A DNA stretch of 64,000 nt from Pseudomonas viridiflava (GCF_900582625.1 NZ_UTIQ01000241.1:868001-932000), one strand, 5' to 3'; shown: positions 16,233 through 25,246, counted from the stretch's first letter. Numbers and translations: made by a program. The notes: generated by a model not told the origin, from the sequence alone.

Positions 16233-18410
16233 ATGCACCTTAAAAGTCACGAGATGGCCCTCAGCGGCCGCGAAAAGCGTTGGCTGCCCTGGTGGGGCAC
16301 GCACAACAAATGGGCCTTGCGCTGGGCCAGCCTGATCAACCGCAACCAGGCGGCGCGACTGGAAAAAACCTTCACAGGCATGGCCAACACGCGCGCGCAA
16401 TTGTTGCTCGGCTGGACGCAGCAACATTGGCAGCAACTGCATCAGGTAGCGGCAACGCTGAGCGAGCAATGGCCACGCCTGGATGCCGCCCAATTGCAAA
16501 GCATTGCCGAGCCAATGCGCGAGGTGTCGGAGCTGTTTGTGGTCGGCGCCGACGGCACGTTGCTCGCCTCCACCCATGCGTCGCGAGTGGGGCAACGCCA
16601 CGACGCCAAAGCGCTGGCCGCCGGTCTTCGCGCGCCGTTTCTGCTCGGGCCTTATAAAGATCAAGTCACCGCCACGCTCGGCGCCACCACCTCGCGCTTC
16701 CATGACGCCGTGACGCTGATGTTTCACCAGCCGCTGATCGTCGCCGGCAAAACCGTCGCCTGCCTGTGCGCGCGCATTCCCAACGATGTGATGAGCGACT
16801 TGATCCAACGCGAAGCCGGCCACGTGTACCGCGACTCCGGCGACAACTATTTATTTATGATCAAGTCGGTGTATGACCCAGCCATCGCGCCCGGCACCGC
16901 GCTGTCGCGCTCACGCTTTGAAGACAGCACCTTCAGCGCCGGCGAGAACCTCAAGGACGGCGTGCACACCCCGTTCGGCACCGTGCGCGTTACCCAGCAC
17001 ACCGAATTCGAACTGCGCTTTACCGACCCCGCCACCCAGGAGTTGCACCCCGGCGTGCGCGAAACCATGCGCTGCGGCAGCAACCTGTTCGTGCTGTATC
17101 CCGGCTACCCGGATTACCGCCGCGTGCCCGTAGTCGGCGCCGGCCTGACCCTCAACCTGCCCGGCTCGCCCGATACCTGGGGGATGATGTGCGAGGGCGA
17201 CTTGGAAGAGGTGTACCGCCCGCGCAGCCTCAGTTACACCTTGCTCAAAGCGCTGCTGCTGAATGTCGGCGCCGCTGCCGCGCTGCTCTATGGCGCGCAG
17301 GCGGGCCTGGGTTGGCACGGTGAACACTTGTCCTGGACGTTGGCGGGCGTAAGCGCGCTGGTGTTGTTCAACTTCTGGTACTTCAGCCTGCGTCCGCGCA
17401 GCCAGAAATTGCAGGCACTGTGCGACTTCTTTCTGGACACCGCCGAGTGCGGCGCGCCGCTGAGCAACCGCTTCAGCGCCACCCAGTTGCAAGCCGATGA
17501 AACCGGCTCGCTGGCCGGCTGGGTCAATAGCTTCGTCGACAAAATGGACGACACCATGCAGAGCATCGTCTCTGCCGGGAGCGCGCTGCACCACACCAGC
17601 GCCGCGCTCAACCAGACCTCCAGCACCGTCAGCCTGTGCGCCAACCAGCAGAACAGCGCCGCCCAAGCGACCGCCGAAGCAACCCAAGGTGTTAGCCACA
17701 GCATCAGCGCCATGACTGAGCACATCCTGGGCAGCGAACATGCCTCGCAACAAGCGCTGCAACTGGCCAAGGAAGGCGCCAGCGTGGTGCAGCAAACCAC
17801 CGAACAAATCAGCCGCCTGGCCAGCCTGGTCAGCGATGCCACCCGCACTATCGAAGGCCTGAGCCAACACACGGTGGCGGTGCAGAGCATCAGCGAAACC
17901 ATTCGCGGCATCGCCGAACAAACCAACCTGTTGGCGCTCAACGCCGCCATTGAAGCCGCGCGGGCGGGCGAGTCGGGACGTGGCTTTGCCGTGGTCGCCG
18001 AGGAAGTGCGCAACCTCGCCCAGCGCACCGCCGAGGCCACGCACGCCATCGCCCAGAGCCTGCACAGCATGCGTCAGCAAGCCGTGCAGGCCGTCGGCTC
18101 GATGCAGCAATGCCAAACCAGCGTTGGCACCAGCGTTGACCAAGCCACGCAGGCGAACCAGGCGTTGCAGCGCATTCATGAGGAGGTGGCGGGCATGCAA
18201 ATGCAGATCGGCGAAATCAGCCGCGCCATGCAATCGCAGCGCGACCAGGCGCAAGCCGCCAATCTGCAAGCGCAAACCATCAGTTCAGGCGCGGGCCAAA
18301 GCGCCGAAGCCGCGAATCAGACCCAGCTCGCCGCCCGCGCCCTGGAGCGCTTGGTGCTCGACCTGCACAAAGCCGCCAGCCGGCTTGGGCAGGCAGAGCC
18401 AAGCGCGTAA
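16233..18410 (+). CDS. Methyl-accepting chemotaxis protein with an N-terminal sensor before a membrane hairpin
   Basis: A 725-residue chemoreceptor. Residues about 30-330 look like a Cache/PDC-type sensor (FVVGADGTLLAS, VYRDSGDNYLFM). Two hydrophobic helices follow at about 334-357 and 365-386, separated by only some eight residues. The signalling domain has its conserved tip GIAEQTNLLALNAAIEAARAG near 560-580. There is no N-terminal signal or membrane helix, so the sensor should be cytoplasmic. There is no CheR-binding pentapeptide at the C-terminus (ends GQAEPSA). The ATG at 16233 is chosen; Met8 is an alternative. The ligand is unknown. Confidence 0.85.
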   Translation: MHLKSHEMALSGREKRWLPWWGTHNKWALRWASLINRNQAARLEKTFTGMANTRAQLLLGWTQQHWQQLHQVAATLSEQWPRLDAAQLQSIAEPMREVSELFVVGADGTLLASTHASRVGQRHDAKALAAGLRAPFLLGPYKDQVTATLGATTSRFHDAVTLMFHQPLIVAGKTVACLCARIPNDVMSDLIQREAGHVYRDSGDNYLFMIKSVYDPAIAPGTALSRSRFEDSTFSAGENLKDGVHTPFGTVRVTQHTEFELRFTDPATQELHPGVRETMRCGSNLFVLYPGYPDYRRVPVVGAGLTLNLPGSPDTWGMMCEGDLEEVYRPRSLSYTLLKALLLNVGAAAALLYGAQAGLGWHGEHLSWTLAGVSALVLFNFWYFSLRPRSQKLQALCDFFLDTAECGAPLSNRFSATQLQADETGSLAGWVNSFVDKMDDTMQSIVSAGSALHHTSAALNQTSSTVSLCANQQNSAAQATAEATQGVSHSISAMTEHILGSEHASQQALQLAKEGASVVQQTTEQISRLASLVSDATRTIEGLSQHTVAVQSISETIRGIAEQTNLLALNAAIEAARAGESGRGFAVVAEEVRNLAQRTAEATHAIAQSLHSMRQQAVQAVGSMQQCQTSVGTSVDQATQANQALQRIHEEVAGMQMQIGEISRAMQSQRDQAQAANLQAQTISSGAGQSAEAANQTQLAARALERLVLDLHKAASRLGQAEPSA

Positions 18411-18483
18411 ATCGCGTTTGCTGCAACGCTGCACCCTCTTGACCCACCCCGCCGCCACCGCTACGGTGCGCGGCGTTTATCCA

Positions 18484-18690
18484 CGCAGGTGCGTCCGGCT
18501 CACACGAGCCCGGCGTTAAACGGGAAGCCGGTGCGCTCCATAGGAGCCATCCCGGCGCTGCCCCCGCAACGGTAATCGACCGCAGCCACGCTGCATGCCC
18601 GATCGACACACCACTGGGTTGTACCTGGGAAGGTGATCGCGGCAGGAAAGGATGCCCTTTCAGTCGAGAGCCCGGAGACCGGCCTGCATG
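18484..18690 (+). promoter_or_regulatory. Cobalamin riboswitch upstream of btuB
   Basis: It shows the conserved parts of an adenosylcobalamin riboswitch in order: AAACGGGAAGCCGGTGC, GCTGCCCCCGCAACGGTAA, the CACTGGG...CTGGGAAGG core, GGCAGGAAAGGATGCCC, and GTCGAGAGCCCGGAGACC. It lies about 100 bases before the btuB start in a 380-base gap. It should reduce btuB expression when cobalamin is abundant. Confidence 0.95.
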
Positions 18691-18763
18691 GAATCGACTG
18701 GTGTTGCGGAGGGCAGCACCATCAAGCGCAGGCGCTTTCACGCGCCGCGTTTGCCCATGCCCT

Positions 18764-18782
18764 CCTCAAAAATCTTTTGAGG
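18764..18782 (+). promoter_or_regulatory. Hairpin sequestering the btuB ribosome-binding site
   Basis: CCTCAAAA pairs perfectly with TTTTGAGG around the loop ATC. The GAGG of the btuB Shine-Dalgarno is the 3' arm, eight bases before the ATG at 18791. This suggests control of translation initiation downstream of the riboswitch. Confidence 0.7.
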
Positions 18783-18790
18783 AATACTCC

Positions 18791-20692
18791 ATGAAGTACC
18801 GACATCTCGCCCTGCCCGCGTTGCTGCTGCCCGTTGTGGTGCAAGCGCAAAGCAACGACCAGGCGCTGAAGCTGCAAGATACAGTCATCACCTCCGGCCG
18901 CAGCGCCGAGCCGTTAGACCAAGCCACCGCGGCGGCCACGGTGTTCACCCGCACCGATATCGAACGCTTGCAGCCGCGCTCCATCACCGACCTGCTCACC
19001 CGCGTGCCCGGCGTGCAGCTGGTGCAAAACGGTGGGCGCGGCAGCAACACCTCACTGTTTATTCGCGGCAGCAGCAACACCCAAAGTCTGATTCTGGTGG
19101 ACGGCCAACGCATCGGTTCGGCCTCCGATGGCGGCGCCAGTTTGCAGTTTTTAAGCCTCGAACAAATCGAACGCATCGAGGTGGTACGCGGCTCGCGCTC
19201 GGCCTTGTATGGCAGCGATGCCATTGGCGGCGTGGTGCAGATTTTCACCCGTCGCGGCGACAGCGGCCTGCAACCGCGCCTGGCCGTGAGCGCCGGCAGT
19301 CACCAAAGCTGGCAGCGCAGCCTGGGCCTCAGTGGCGGCGATGAACAGACGCGCTTCAGCCTCAACGGCAGCCTCGACGAAACCGCCGGCAGCGACCGCA
19401 CCGGGCCGTCGTACGACTCGGACGGCGACCACGACGCGTACCGCAACAAGGCCCTGAGCTTCAACCTGAGCCACGCATTCAACGAGCGCGTCGAAGGCGG
19501 CGTCAGCCTGCTCGACCAGCGTGGCCGCAACGAGTACGACAACCCGTTCGGTCGCTTCGACATGAGCACGTTCCTCAGCTATCCGCAGCAGCCCTACACC
19601 GACTTCACCCTCAGCAGCGCCAGCGGTTTTATCGATGCGCAATTCAATGACATCTGGAGCAGCCGCTGGGAAGTCGGGCACAGCGAAAGCCGGCAGAAAA
19701 GCCAAGACAAACTCAGCGACGAAGTGAGCGTGTTCAATACCTACCGCGATTCGGCTTCGTGGCTGAATACCGTGCAACTGGACGAGCAAAACACCGTGCT
19801 GGCCGGGGTGGATTTTTACCAGGACGAGTTGCACAGCAGCACCCAATACGACCAGCAAACGCGCTGGAACCAGGCGGCGTTTGCGCAGCACCGTTTTCAA
19901 GGCGACTGGTTCGCCACCGAGCTGGGCGTGCGCCACGACAAGAATGAACAGTTCGGCAGCGAGAACACCTGGAACGGCGCGCTGACCGTGCCGGTGGGCG
20001 ACAGCACCTCGGTAATCGCCTCCTACAGCGAAGGCTTCCGCGCGCCGACTTACAACGAGCTGTACTGGCCGGATGACGGCAACGGCTATATCGGCAACCC
20101 CGGTTTGTCGCCCGAGCACTCGAAAACCTACGAACTGCAAGTGCGCGGCGAGCACCTGGCCACGCGCTGGAGCCTGGCCGCGTACCGCAACGACGTACGC
20201 GACCTGATCAGCACCGTGCTCTGCGACCCGGCGACGTTTTTGTACTGCGCGGTGAACCTCAACACCGCGCGCTTACAAGGCGTGGAGTTGACGCTGGAGC
20301 GCGACGTGCTCGGCTGGCAAGCCTCCGCCAACGCCGCCTGGCTCGACGCCCGCGACCGCGAAACCGGCCACGCCTTGCCGCGCCGGGCCAAGCGCACGTT
20401 GAACCTGGACCTCGACCGCCGCTTCGGCGCACTGAGCGTCGGGGCCAATTGGCAAGCCGTGAGCGGCAGCTACGACGACGTGGGTAATACGCGTGAATTG
20501 CCCGGATATGGACTGCTGGGACTGCGCAGCAGTTGGCAGGCGACCGGTGAGTTGGCGCTGAATTTCAGCGTCGATAACGTGCTGGATAAGGACTACAGCC
20601 GGGCGTTGTACAACCATGATGGCGAGTACCACGGGTATCGGGAAGATGGGCGTACGGCGACGCTAGGGTTTGTGTGGACGCCGGCGATTTAG
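18791..20692 (+). CDS. btuB: TonB-dependent vitamin B12 receptor BtuB
   Basis: A 633-residue outer-membrane receptor for cobalamins. A signal peptide (MKYRHLALPALLLPVVVQAQ) is followed by TonB box DTVITSG near residue 35. The plug (about 40-155) has RIEVVRGSRSALYGSDAIGGVVQIFT, given here in part as the GSDAIGGVV hallmark. The rest is the 22-strand barrel, with GFRAPTYNELYWPDD. The start is fixed by the sequestered GAGG site; the riboswitch confirms the substrate class. The last residue is Ile, not the usual aromatic. BtuF lies convergently downstream. Confidence 0.93.
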   Translation: MKYRHLALPALLLPVVVQAQSNDQALKLQDTVITSGRSAEPLDQATAAATVFTRTDIERLQPRSITDLLTRVPGVQLVQNGGRGSNTSLFIRGSSNTQSLILVDGQRIGSASDGGASLQFLSLEQIERIEVVRGSRSALYGSDAIGGVVQIFTRRGDSGLQPRLAVSAGSHQSWQRSLGLSGGDEQTRFSLNGSLDETAGSDRTGPSYDSDGDHDAYRNKALSFNLSHAFNERVEGGVSLLDQRGRNEYDNPFGRFDMSTFLSYPQQPYTDFTLSSASGFIDAQFNDIWSSRWEVGHSESRQKSQDKLSDEVSVFNTYRDSASWLNTVQLDEQNTVLAGVDFYQDELHSSTQYDQQTRWNQAAFAQHRFQGDWFATELGVRHDKNEQFGSENTWNGALTVPVGDSTSVIASYSEGFRAPTYNELYWPDDGNGYIGNPGLSPEHSKTYELQVRGEHLATRWSLAAYRNDVRDLISTVLCDPATFLYCAVNLNTARLQGVELTLERDVLGWQASANAAWLDARDRETGHALPRRAKRTLNLDLDRRFGALSVGANWQAVSGSYDDVGNTRELPGYGLLGLRSSWQATGELALNFSVDNVLDKDYSRALYNHDGEYHGYREDGRTATLGFVWTPAI

Positions 20693-20704
20693 GCGGTTGC
20701 AGGA

Positions 20705-20778
20705 ATCGCGGCTGAAGCCGCTCCTACAGTTTTATAAACCGCGCGCGCGTCCCCTGTGGGAGCGGCTTTAGCCGCGAT
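20705..20778. repeat. REP-like inverted pair after btuB
   Basis: Arms 20705-20729 and 20754-20778 are inverted copies of the CGGCTTTAGCCG/CGGCTGAAGCCG unit found four other times here. It lies between the convergent btuB and btuF genes. Confidence 0.85.
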
Positions 20779-20820
20779 GCTTTTTTGCATAAGCGGCCAA
20801 AGAGTTGCGTAAAGACCACA

Positions 20821-20902
20821 ATTCTGGATCCCCGCATGCGCGAGGATGACGGGGGAAATGACATAAACCTCCGTCATTCCCGCGCAGGCGGGAATCCAGA
20901 AT
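20821..20902. repeat. Inverted pair of a second intergenic repeat family
   Basis: ATTCTGGATCCCCGC (from 20821) and GCGGGAATCCAGAAT (to 20902) are ends of two inverted copies about 35 bases long, with GATGACGG and CCGTCATTCC at the inner ends. Related single copies are at 12305-12417. This may form a transcription-ending hairpin between btuB and btuF. Confidence 0.75.
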
Positions 20903-20952
20903 TTCGAGCCGGGCGCGCTTCAGGAAAATACCGGCTAAGCGCTTCAAACCGC

Positions 20953-21750
20953 TCAACGCATCCCCGCCAACGCCTCACAAAGCCGCTCAGTCGCCCCAAG
21001 CATCTGCAAGCTCGGCCGCTCAATGCCTTTATCCGGCAGCACCAGCAACTGCTGACGCTGCACCGCCTTAAGCTGTGGCCAGCGCGCCCAACTTTCCAAT
21101 TGCGCCTGATCGCCACCAACAATCACATGGGGATCGCGCTGCAGCACCGCTTCCACACTCACCTGCGGCGCTGGCAGCGCCACGTCGGCAAATACGTTTT
21201 TCGCCCCGCAAACACCCAGCGCGTCACTGATGATTTGCCCACCACCCACGGTGTACAGCGGCGAATTCCAGACCTGATAGAACACCGGCAACGGCTCATC
21301 ACGCCGGTAGCGCTGTTGCAGCGATGCCAGGCGCTGGCGGAATGCATCGGCGCGCTCGCGGCCGTTTTCAGCGCGCCCTACCCGCTCGCCGATGGCCTGA
21401 AACTGCTCGGCCAGTTGCGACAAGGTGTGGGGCTGGGCCTCGAACAGCGGAATGCCGAAGCCGATCAGTTGTTGGCGTTGCGCGGCGCTGATGCTGTCGG
21501 GCCAGAGCAGCAGCAAGTCGGGCTTGAGTGCCAGCAGCCCTTCCATTTCCAGCTGACCGTAGCGGCCCACCGAAGGCAGCGCGGCCAGGGCAGCCGGGCG
21601 TTCACCACCGTCGAGCACGCCAACCAGCAAGTCGGCGGCATCCAGTTCGAGCATGATTTCGCTAAGCGATGGCGCCAGGCTCACCACGCGCAACTGCGCC
21701 GCTGCCGGCCAGGCCAGCGCGCACAGCAGGCAGACGAGTAACAGGCGCAT
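20953..21750 (-). CDS. btuF: BtuF-type periplasmic cobalamin-binding protein
   Basis: A 265-residue class III solute-binding protein. The signal peptide is MRLLLVCLLCALAWPAAA. The mature protein starts RVVSLAPSLSEIMLEL, the family lead motif, followed by KPDLLLLWPD and GGQIISDALG. It should deliver cobalamin to an inner-membrane BtuCD transporter not present here. The start overlaps the stop of the preceding membrane-protein gene (TGATG), so ribA, that gene and btuF form one unit. Binding of B12 is inferred from family and nearby btuB. Confidence 0.88.
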   Translation of the reverse strand: MRLLLVCLLCALAWPAAAQLRVVSLAPSLSEIMLELDAADLLVGVLDGGERPAALAALPSVGRYGQLEMEGLLALKPDLLLLWPDSISAAQRQQLIGFGIPLFEAQPHTLSQLAEQFQAIGERVGRAENGRERADAFRQRLASLQQRYRRDEPLPVFYQVWNSPLYTVGGGQIISDALGVCGAKNVFADVALPAPQVSVEAVLQRDPHVIVGGDQAQLESWARWPQLKAVQRQQLLVLPDKGIERPSLQMLGATERLCEALAGMR

Positions 21751-22166
21751 CAGCCGAGTTGGCGAGGGATACGGTAGAGCGCCAGCAGCACAACGCTGGC
21801 CAGCGCGAGGAGAATCAGCGGAATGGCTTCCAGGCCGGTAAACACGGCGATGGCGGCGATCCAGGCGGGCAGGCCTGCACCGAGAAAAGCCAGACGACGC
21901 CGAGCGGCGAGGTCCAGCCAGGCGGCGGGTTCTTCTGGGGTGTCGAGGGCTTGTTCGGTGGCGATCAGGCCGCGCTTGTAGGCGCTGAATAACGGCAGGC
22001 TGACGAACAGGGAAGCCAGGCCACCGATGAACAGCGGCATGGCCAGCACCGACACGGTTTTATCGGCGCCGAACAGCAGGTTGACGATAAACACTGGCGC
22101 CAAGGTGAGCGCCAGTTGCCGCCACCACAGCAGGTCGAGCCGCTTGCGCACCTCGTTGCGGGTCAC
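21750..22166 (-). CDS. Small four-helix membrane protein, function unknown
   Basis: A 138-residue protein with hydrophobic stretches near 18-33, 38-60, 93-112 and 114-131. The GTG start at 22166 overlaps the ribA stop (GTGA), and its stop overlaps the btuF ATG, so it is translationally coupled to both. An equivalent hypothetical gene sits between btuF and ribA in P. aeruginosa. No motif for transport or catalysis was recognised. A role in B12 or flavin uptake is only suggested by position. Confidence 0.8.
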   Translation of the reverse strand: MTRNEVRKRLDLLWWRQLALTLAPVFIVNLLFGADKTVSVLAMPLFIGGLASLFVSLPLFSAYKRGLIATEQALDTPEEPAAWLDLAARRRLAFLGAGLPAWIAAIAVFTGLEAIPLILLALASVVLLALYRIPRQLG

Positions 22167-22783
22167 AGGCTTTCCTCGGCCTCGCCTTGGTGTTGGTTGC
22201 CCAACAGGTGCCCGAGTTTTCCGGCCTTGGTCGCCAGGTAGTACTTGTTGTGCGGGTTGTGTTCGATTTGCAGCGGCTTGCGCTCGGCCACCGGAATGCC
22301 CATGTCGGCCAGCGCTTTGAGTTTGCGCGGGTTGTTGGTCATCAGCTTCAGCGAGGTGATGCCCAGGTGATTGAGCATCGGCAGGCAAATCGAGTAGTCG
22401 CGCTGGTCAGCGCCGAAGCCCAGACGCTCGTTGGCTTCGACGGTGTCGGCGCCGCCGTCTTGCAGTTCGTAGGCGCGGATTTTGTTCATCAACCCAATGC
22501 CACGGCCTTCCTGGCGCAGGTACAGCAGCACGCCGCGGCCTTCTTTGGCGATGGCGGCCAACGCCGCTTCCAGTTGAAAACCGCAGTCGCAGCGCAGGCT
22601 GAACAGGGCATCACCGGTCAGGCATTCGGAGTGCAAACGGCCCAGCACTGGCGCACCGTCAGCCACATCGCCGAGGGTCAGCGCGACGTGTTCACGGCCG
22701 GTGCCTTCTTCAAGAAAGCCATGCATGGTGAAGACGGCAAATGGCGTGGGCAGTTGGGAGGCGGCGACGAAGACGACAGACAC
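22163..22783 (-). CDS. ribA: GTP cyclohydrolase II
   Basis: A 206-residue zinc enzyme that opens GTP in the first step of riboflavin synthesis. Zinc ligands are the Cys residues in HSECLTGDALFSLRCDCGF. The catalytic stretch LLYLRQEGRGIGL and TNNPRKL are intact. The GTG start at 22783 follows TTAGGAGC and gives MSVVFVAAS, the Pseudomonas N-terminus. A second GTP-cyclohydrolase-like domain is fused to RibB at 27887-28978 but lacks the zinc Cys set, so this copy should be the active one. Confidence 0.96.
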   Translation of the reverse strand: MSVVFVAASQLPTPFAVFTMHGFLEEGTGREHVALTLGDVADGAPVLGRLHSECLTGDALFSLRCDCGFQLEAALAAIAKEGRGVLLYLRQEGRGIGLMNKIRAYELQDGGADTVEANERLGFGADQRDYSICLPMLNHLGITSLKLMTNNPRKLKALADMGIPVAERKPLQIEHNPHNKYYLATKAGKLGHLLGNQHQGEAEESL

Positions 22784-22907
22784 CGTATGCTCCTAATAAG
22801 GAAATGGCGGAAATTTCGCACGGGGGCGGCATTGTAGCAGCAGGCTTTGCGCGTCGGTCAGCCTGAATTGCTGGCTATAAAGATCAAAGTGGTTGATCGA
22901 TATAGCC

Positions 22908-23777
22908 TCATTGCAACCAATCGACCACCACGCGCGTGGCCGCCGCCAGCGTTTCGTTACGCGGGCTTGCGTCCTTGCTGGTTTGCGTCAGGTACAGCGT
23001 CAGCACAACGGGCGCTTTGCCGGGTGGCCACAGCACGGCTACATCGTTTGTTGTGCCGTAATCGCCGGTGCCGGTTTTATCGCCAACCTGCCAGTTCGCC
23101 GGTACGCCAGCGCGGATACGCGTGGCCCCCGTGGTGTTGCCGCGCAGCCAGGTCTGCAGTTGCTGGCGCTGCGACTCCGGCAAGGCGTCACCGACAACAA
23201 GACGTTGCAGGCTGTGGGCCATGGCGAGCGGCGTGGTGGTGTCGCGCAGGTCGCCGGGAATGGCGCTGTTCAATTCGGTTTCCCAGCGTTCCAGGCGGAA
23301 GTGGTGATCGCCAATGGAGCGAGCAAAGGTGGTCAGCCCTTCCGGGCCGTCGAGCAATTTCATCAGCAGGTTGGCGGCGCTGTTGTCGCTGTACTGCACG
23401 GTGGCGGCGCACAGCTCGGCGACGGTCATGCCGTCTTGCACGTGCTTTTCGCTGACCGGCGAGTACGAGACCAAGTCACTTTTGCGATAGGTGATGCGCT
23501 CGTCCAACAGCCCTGGCGTTAACACGCTGCGTTGCAAAATCGCCCCGGCGAGCATGGCCTTGAAGGTGCTGCACAAGGGGAAAGGTTCGTCGCCCCTGTA
23601 ACTGAGCACCTCGCCGTTGCCGGTGTTCAGCGCCACCACGCCAAGGCGGCCGGCGAAGGTGGTTTCCAGTTGTTTGAGGCGTTGTATTGCATCGCTCGAC
23701 TCAGCGGCCCAGGCGGGCAACAGCGGCAATGCAGCGGCGGCGAAGAGAAAGGTGCGGCGTTTTAAGAGAAGCGTCAT
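22908..23777 (-). CDS. Class A beta-lactamase with a Tat-like signal peptide
   Basis: A 289-residue serine beta-lactamase. Its own numbering coincides with the standard class A scheme: Ser70-Thr-Phe-Lys73 preceded by Cys69, Ser130-Asp-Asn132, Glu166 in ETELN, and Lys234-Thr-Gly. KRRTFLF starts a twin-arginine-like signal peptide ending near AWA. Position 238 is Gly, so the Cys69-Cys238 bridge of class A carbapenemases is absent. The gene heads a likely unit with the protease gene upstream, four bases apart. It sits between ribA and pgpA, an unusual place. Substrate range cannot be read from sequence. Confidence 0.92.
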   Translation of the reverse strand: MTLLLKRRTFLFAAAALPLLPAWAAESSDAIQRLKQLETTFAGRLGVVALNTGNGEVLSYRGDEPFPLCSTFKAMLAGAILQRSVLTPGLLDERITYRKSDLVSYSPVSEKHVQDGMTVAELCAATVQYSDNSAANLLMKLLDGPEGLTTFARSIGDHHFRLERWETELNSAIPGDLRDTTTPLAMAHSLQRLVVGDALPESQRQQLQTWLRGNTTGATRIRAGVPANWQVGDKTGTGDYGTTNDVAVLWPPGKAPVVLTLYLTQTSKDASPRNETLAAATRVVVDWLQ

Positions 23778-23781
23778 AGGC

Positions 23782-24438
23782 CTAGTTTTTCGATTCCAAA
23801 ATCAACACGCCCTGCTCTTCGCGCCAGCGCACGCGGTTGAGAAAGCTCATACCGAGCAGCGCTTCGGTGGGGGCTGGGCCGTCCAGTACGGTGGCTTCCA
23901 CGCCGAGCAATTCCAGGGCGCCGACTTTCACTCGGTCCAGCGAAACGCGCCAGGCGTTGGCGGTGCCGCTGGCGGTGCTGACGACAGTGGGTTTGCCCAC
24001 GGCGCGGTAATCGATGCCCAACTGCCGGGCTTGCGAGTCGTTCATGGCGATGGTGGTGGCGCCGGTGTCGACCAGAAACTGCACCGGCTGGCCGTTGGCC
24101 GAACCGGCAATCCAGTAATGCCCGCCCAAGCCTTTAGCGATGCTCACCTGGGTTTTGGTGGGAATGGCAAAGCCCTGGCTGTATTCGCGTTCCAGCGGAT
24201 ACAGACGTTCCACGCCATCCACGCGCAGCACCGCGCCTCTGCCGTCCGCGCTGACCACCACCACGCCGCCGGGGCCGGTTTTGCCGACCTTCACCAGCTT
24301 GCGCTCGCCATCGACGTTGATCACCGCCGCGCCCGGGAACAGGCCGACCACCATGACCTGTTCGGCCGCCATGGCCACGCCGAATGAAAGCAGGCTCATC
24401 AGCCCGGCAGCCAGCGCGTACTTCCTGTGCTTTGTCAT
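23782..24438 (-). CDS. Exported retropepsin-like aspartic protease
   Basis: A 218-residue protein with signal peptide (about 1-24, ending GVAMA) and a C-terminal single-domain aspartic protease fold. The active site is FLVDTGATTIAM, with LLGMSFLNRVR as the flap-side family motif. It belongs to the TIGR02281-type clan AA proteases. The ATG at 24438 is preferred to one 11 codons earlier because it places the signal peptide at the end. The ribosome site is weak. It lies four bases before the beta-lactamase gene on the same strand. Substrates are unknown. Confidence 0.82.
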   Translation of the reverse strand: MTKHRKYALAAGLMSLLSFGVAMAAEQVMVVGLFPGAAVINVDGERKLVKVGKTGPGGVVVVSADGRGAVLRVDGVERLYPLEREYSQGFAIPTKTQVSIAKGLGGHYWIAGSANGQPVQFLVDTGATTIAMNDSQARQLGIDYRAVGKPTVVSTASGTANAWRVSLDRVKVGALELLGVEATVLDGPAPTEALLGMSFLNRVRWREEQGVLILESKN

Positions 24439-24467
24439 AGCGTCGATGCCTGTTGCGTGGTGGTTAT

Positions 24468-25217
24468 TCAAAAGGGATAGGGTTGCTGCCAGCGCTCGAA
24501 AATGGGCCGCAGGCTGCCGTCTCTCACCAGCAGCTCCATGCGCGCGTCGTATACCTGGGCCAGCGCGTGACCATCAGCGGTATCGGCAAAACCCAGGTAC
24601 AGCGGCAGGTCAGTCAGCTCGGTGGCGCGAAAGCGCGTGGCGTCGTCGGCCTCCTCGAGCACTTCTTGCACTTCGGTGCGGGCGTCGAGGTAGAAATCGA
24701 CGTGCTTGAGTTCCAGCATCGAGAGGATACCGTCGCGCCGATAAACTTCTTGGTAGTGGTTCAAATGCGGCAGATATTTTTCGTAGGCATAACCGCGCAC
24801 CCAGGCCAGGCGAAAGGTGCCGACGTTTTGCAGGTTGATGGCCGGCGCATCGGCCAGGCCCAGGGCGCTGATGCGGTCGGCGTCATAGTGCCAGCGTGGG
24901 TAAAACACGCCGTCCTGGATCTCGTTCATGTACGAGCCCACGAACGCGTCGGCGCCGCCGCGCTGCACCAGGCCGACCGAGCGGGTATAGGGAACGCTGT
25001 GAATGTTCAGGCGAATGCCGGCGGGCTCGAATACGGCGCGCAGAATATCCCAGGCCATGCCGCTGCCATCGGCATTGGTGTGATCGACCCACACTTCACT
25101 GGCCAGGCGGATCTGCGTGGGCGCGGCGGCTTGCGCCATCGGTCCGCCAGTAGCCACGAGCAGCGCCACCGCCATGAGCCGAGCGAACCACTTGCCTGTT
25201 AACCACTTGCCACGCAT
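24468..25217 (-). CDS. Periplasmic solute-binding protein, amino-acid type (SBP_bac_3-like)
   Basis: A 249-residue protein with a signal peptide (residues 1-28, ending MAQAA). The mature part has IRLASEVWVDHTNADGSG, MAWDILRAVF, a GADAFVGSY segment and LVRDGSLRPIFERW, typical of extracellular family 3 binding proteins. No permease or ATPase is adjacent, so it may act with a distant transporter or as a sensor input. An alternative start at 25247 overlaps the pgpA stop (TAATG). The chosen ATG has AGGGA upstream and gives a cleaner signal peptide. Confidence 0.8.
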   Translation of the reverse strand: MRGKWLTGKWFARLMAVALLVATGGPMAQAAAPTQIRLASEVWVDHTNADGSGMAWDILRAVFEPAGIRLNIHSVPYTRSVGLVQRGGADAFVGSYMNEIQDGVFYPRWHYDADRISALGLADAPAINLQNVGTFRLAWVRGYAYEKYLPHLNHYQEVYRRDGILSMLELKHVDFYLDARTEVQEVLEEADDATRFRATELTDLPLYLGFADTADGHALAQVYDARMELLVRDGSLRPIFERWQQPYPF

Positions 25218-25246
25218 AGCCCGTTCCCTTAAACGCCGCCGTGCCA

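Noticed and set aside
22908..23777. Class A carbapenemase
   Set aside because: Cys69 is present but position 238 is Gly, so the typical disulfide cannot form; nothing in the sequence supports a carbapenemase call.
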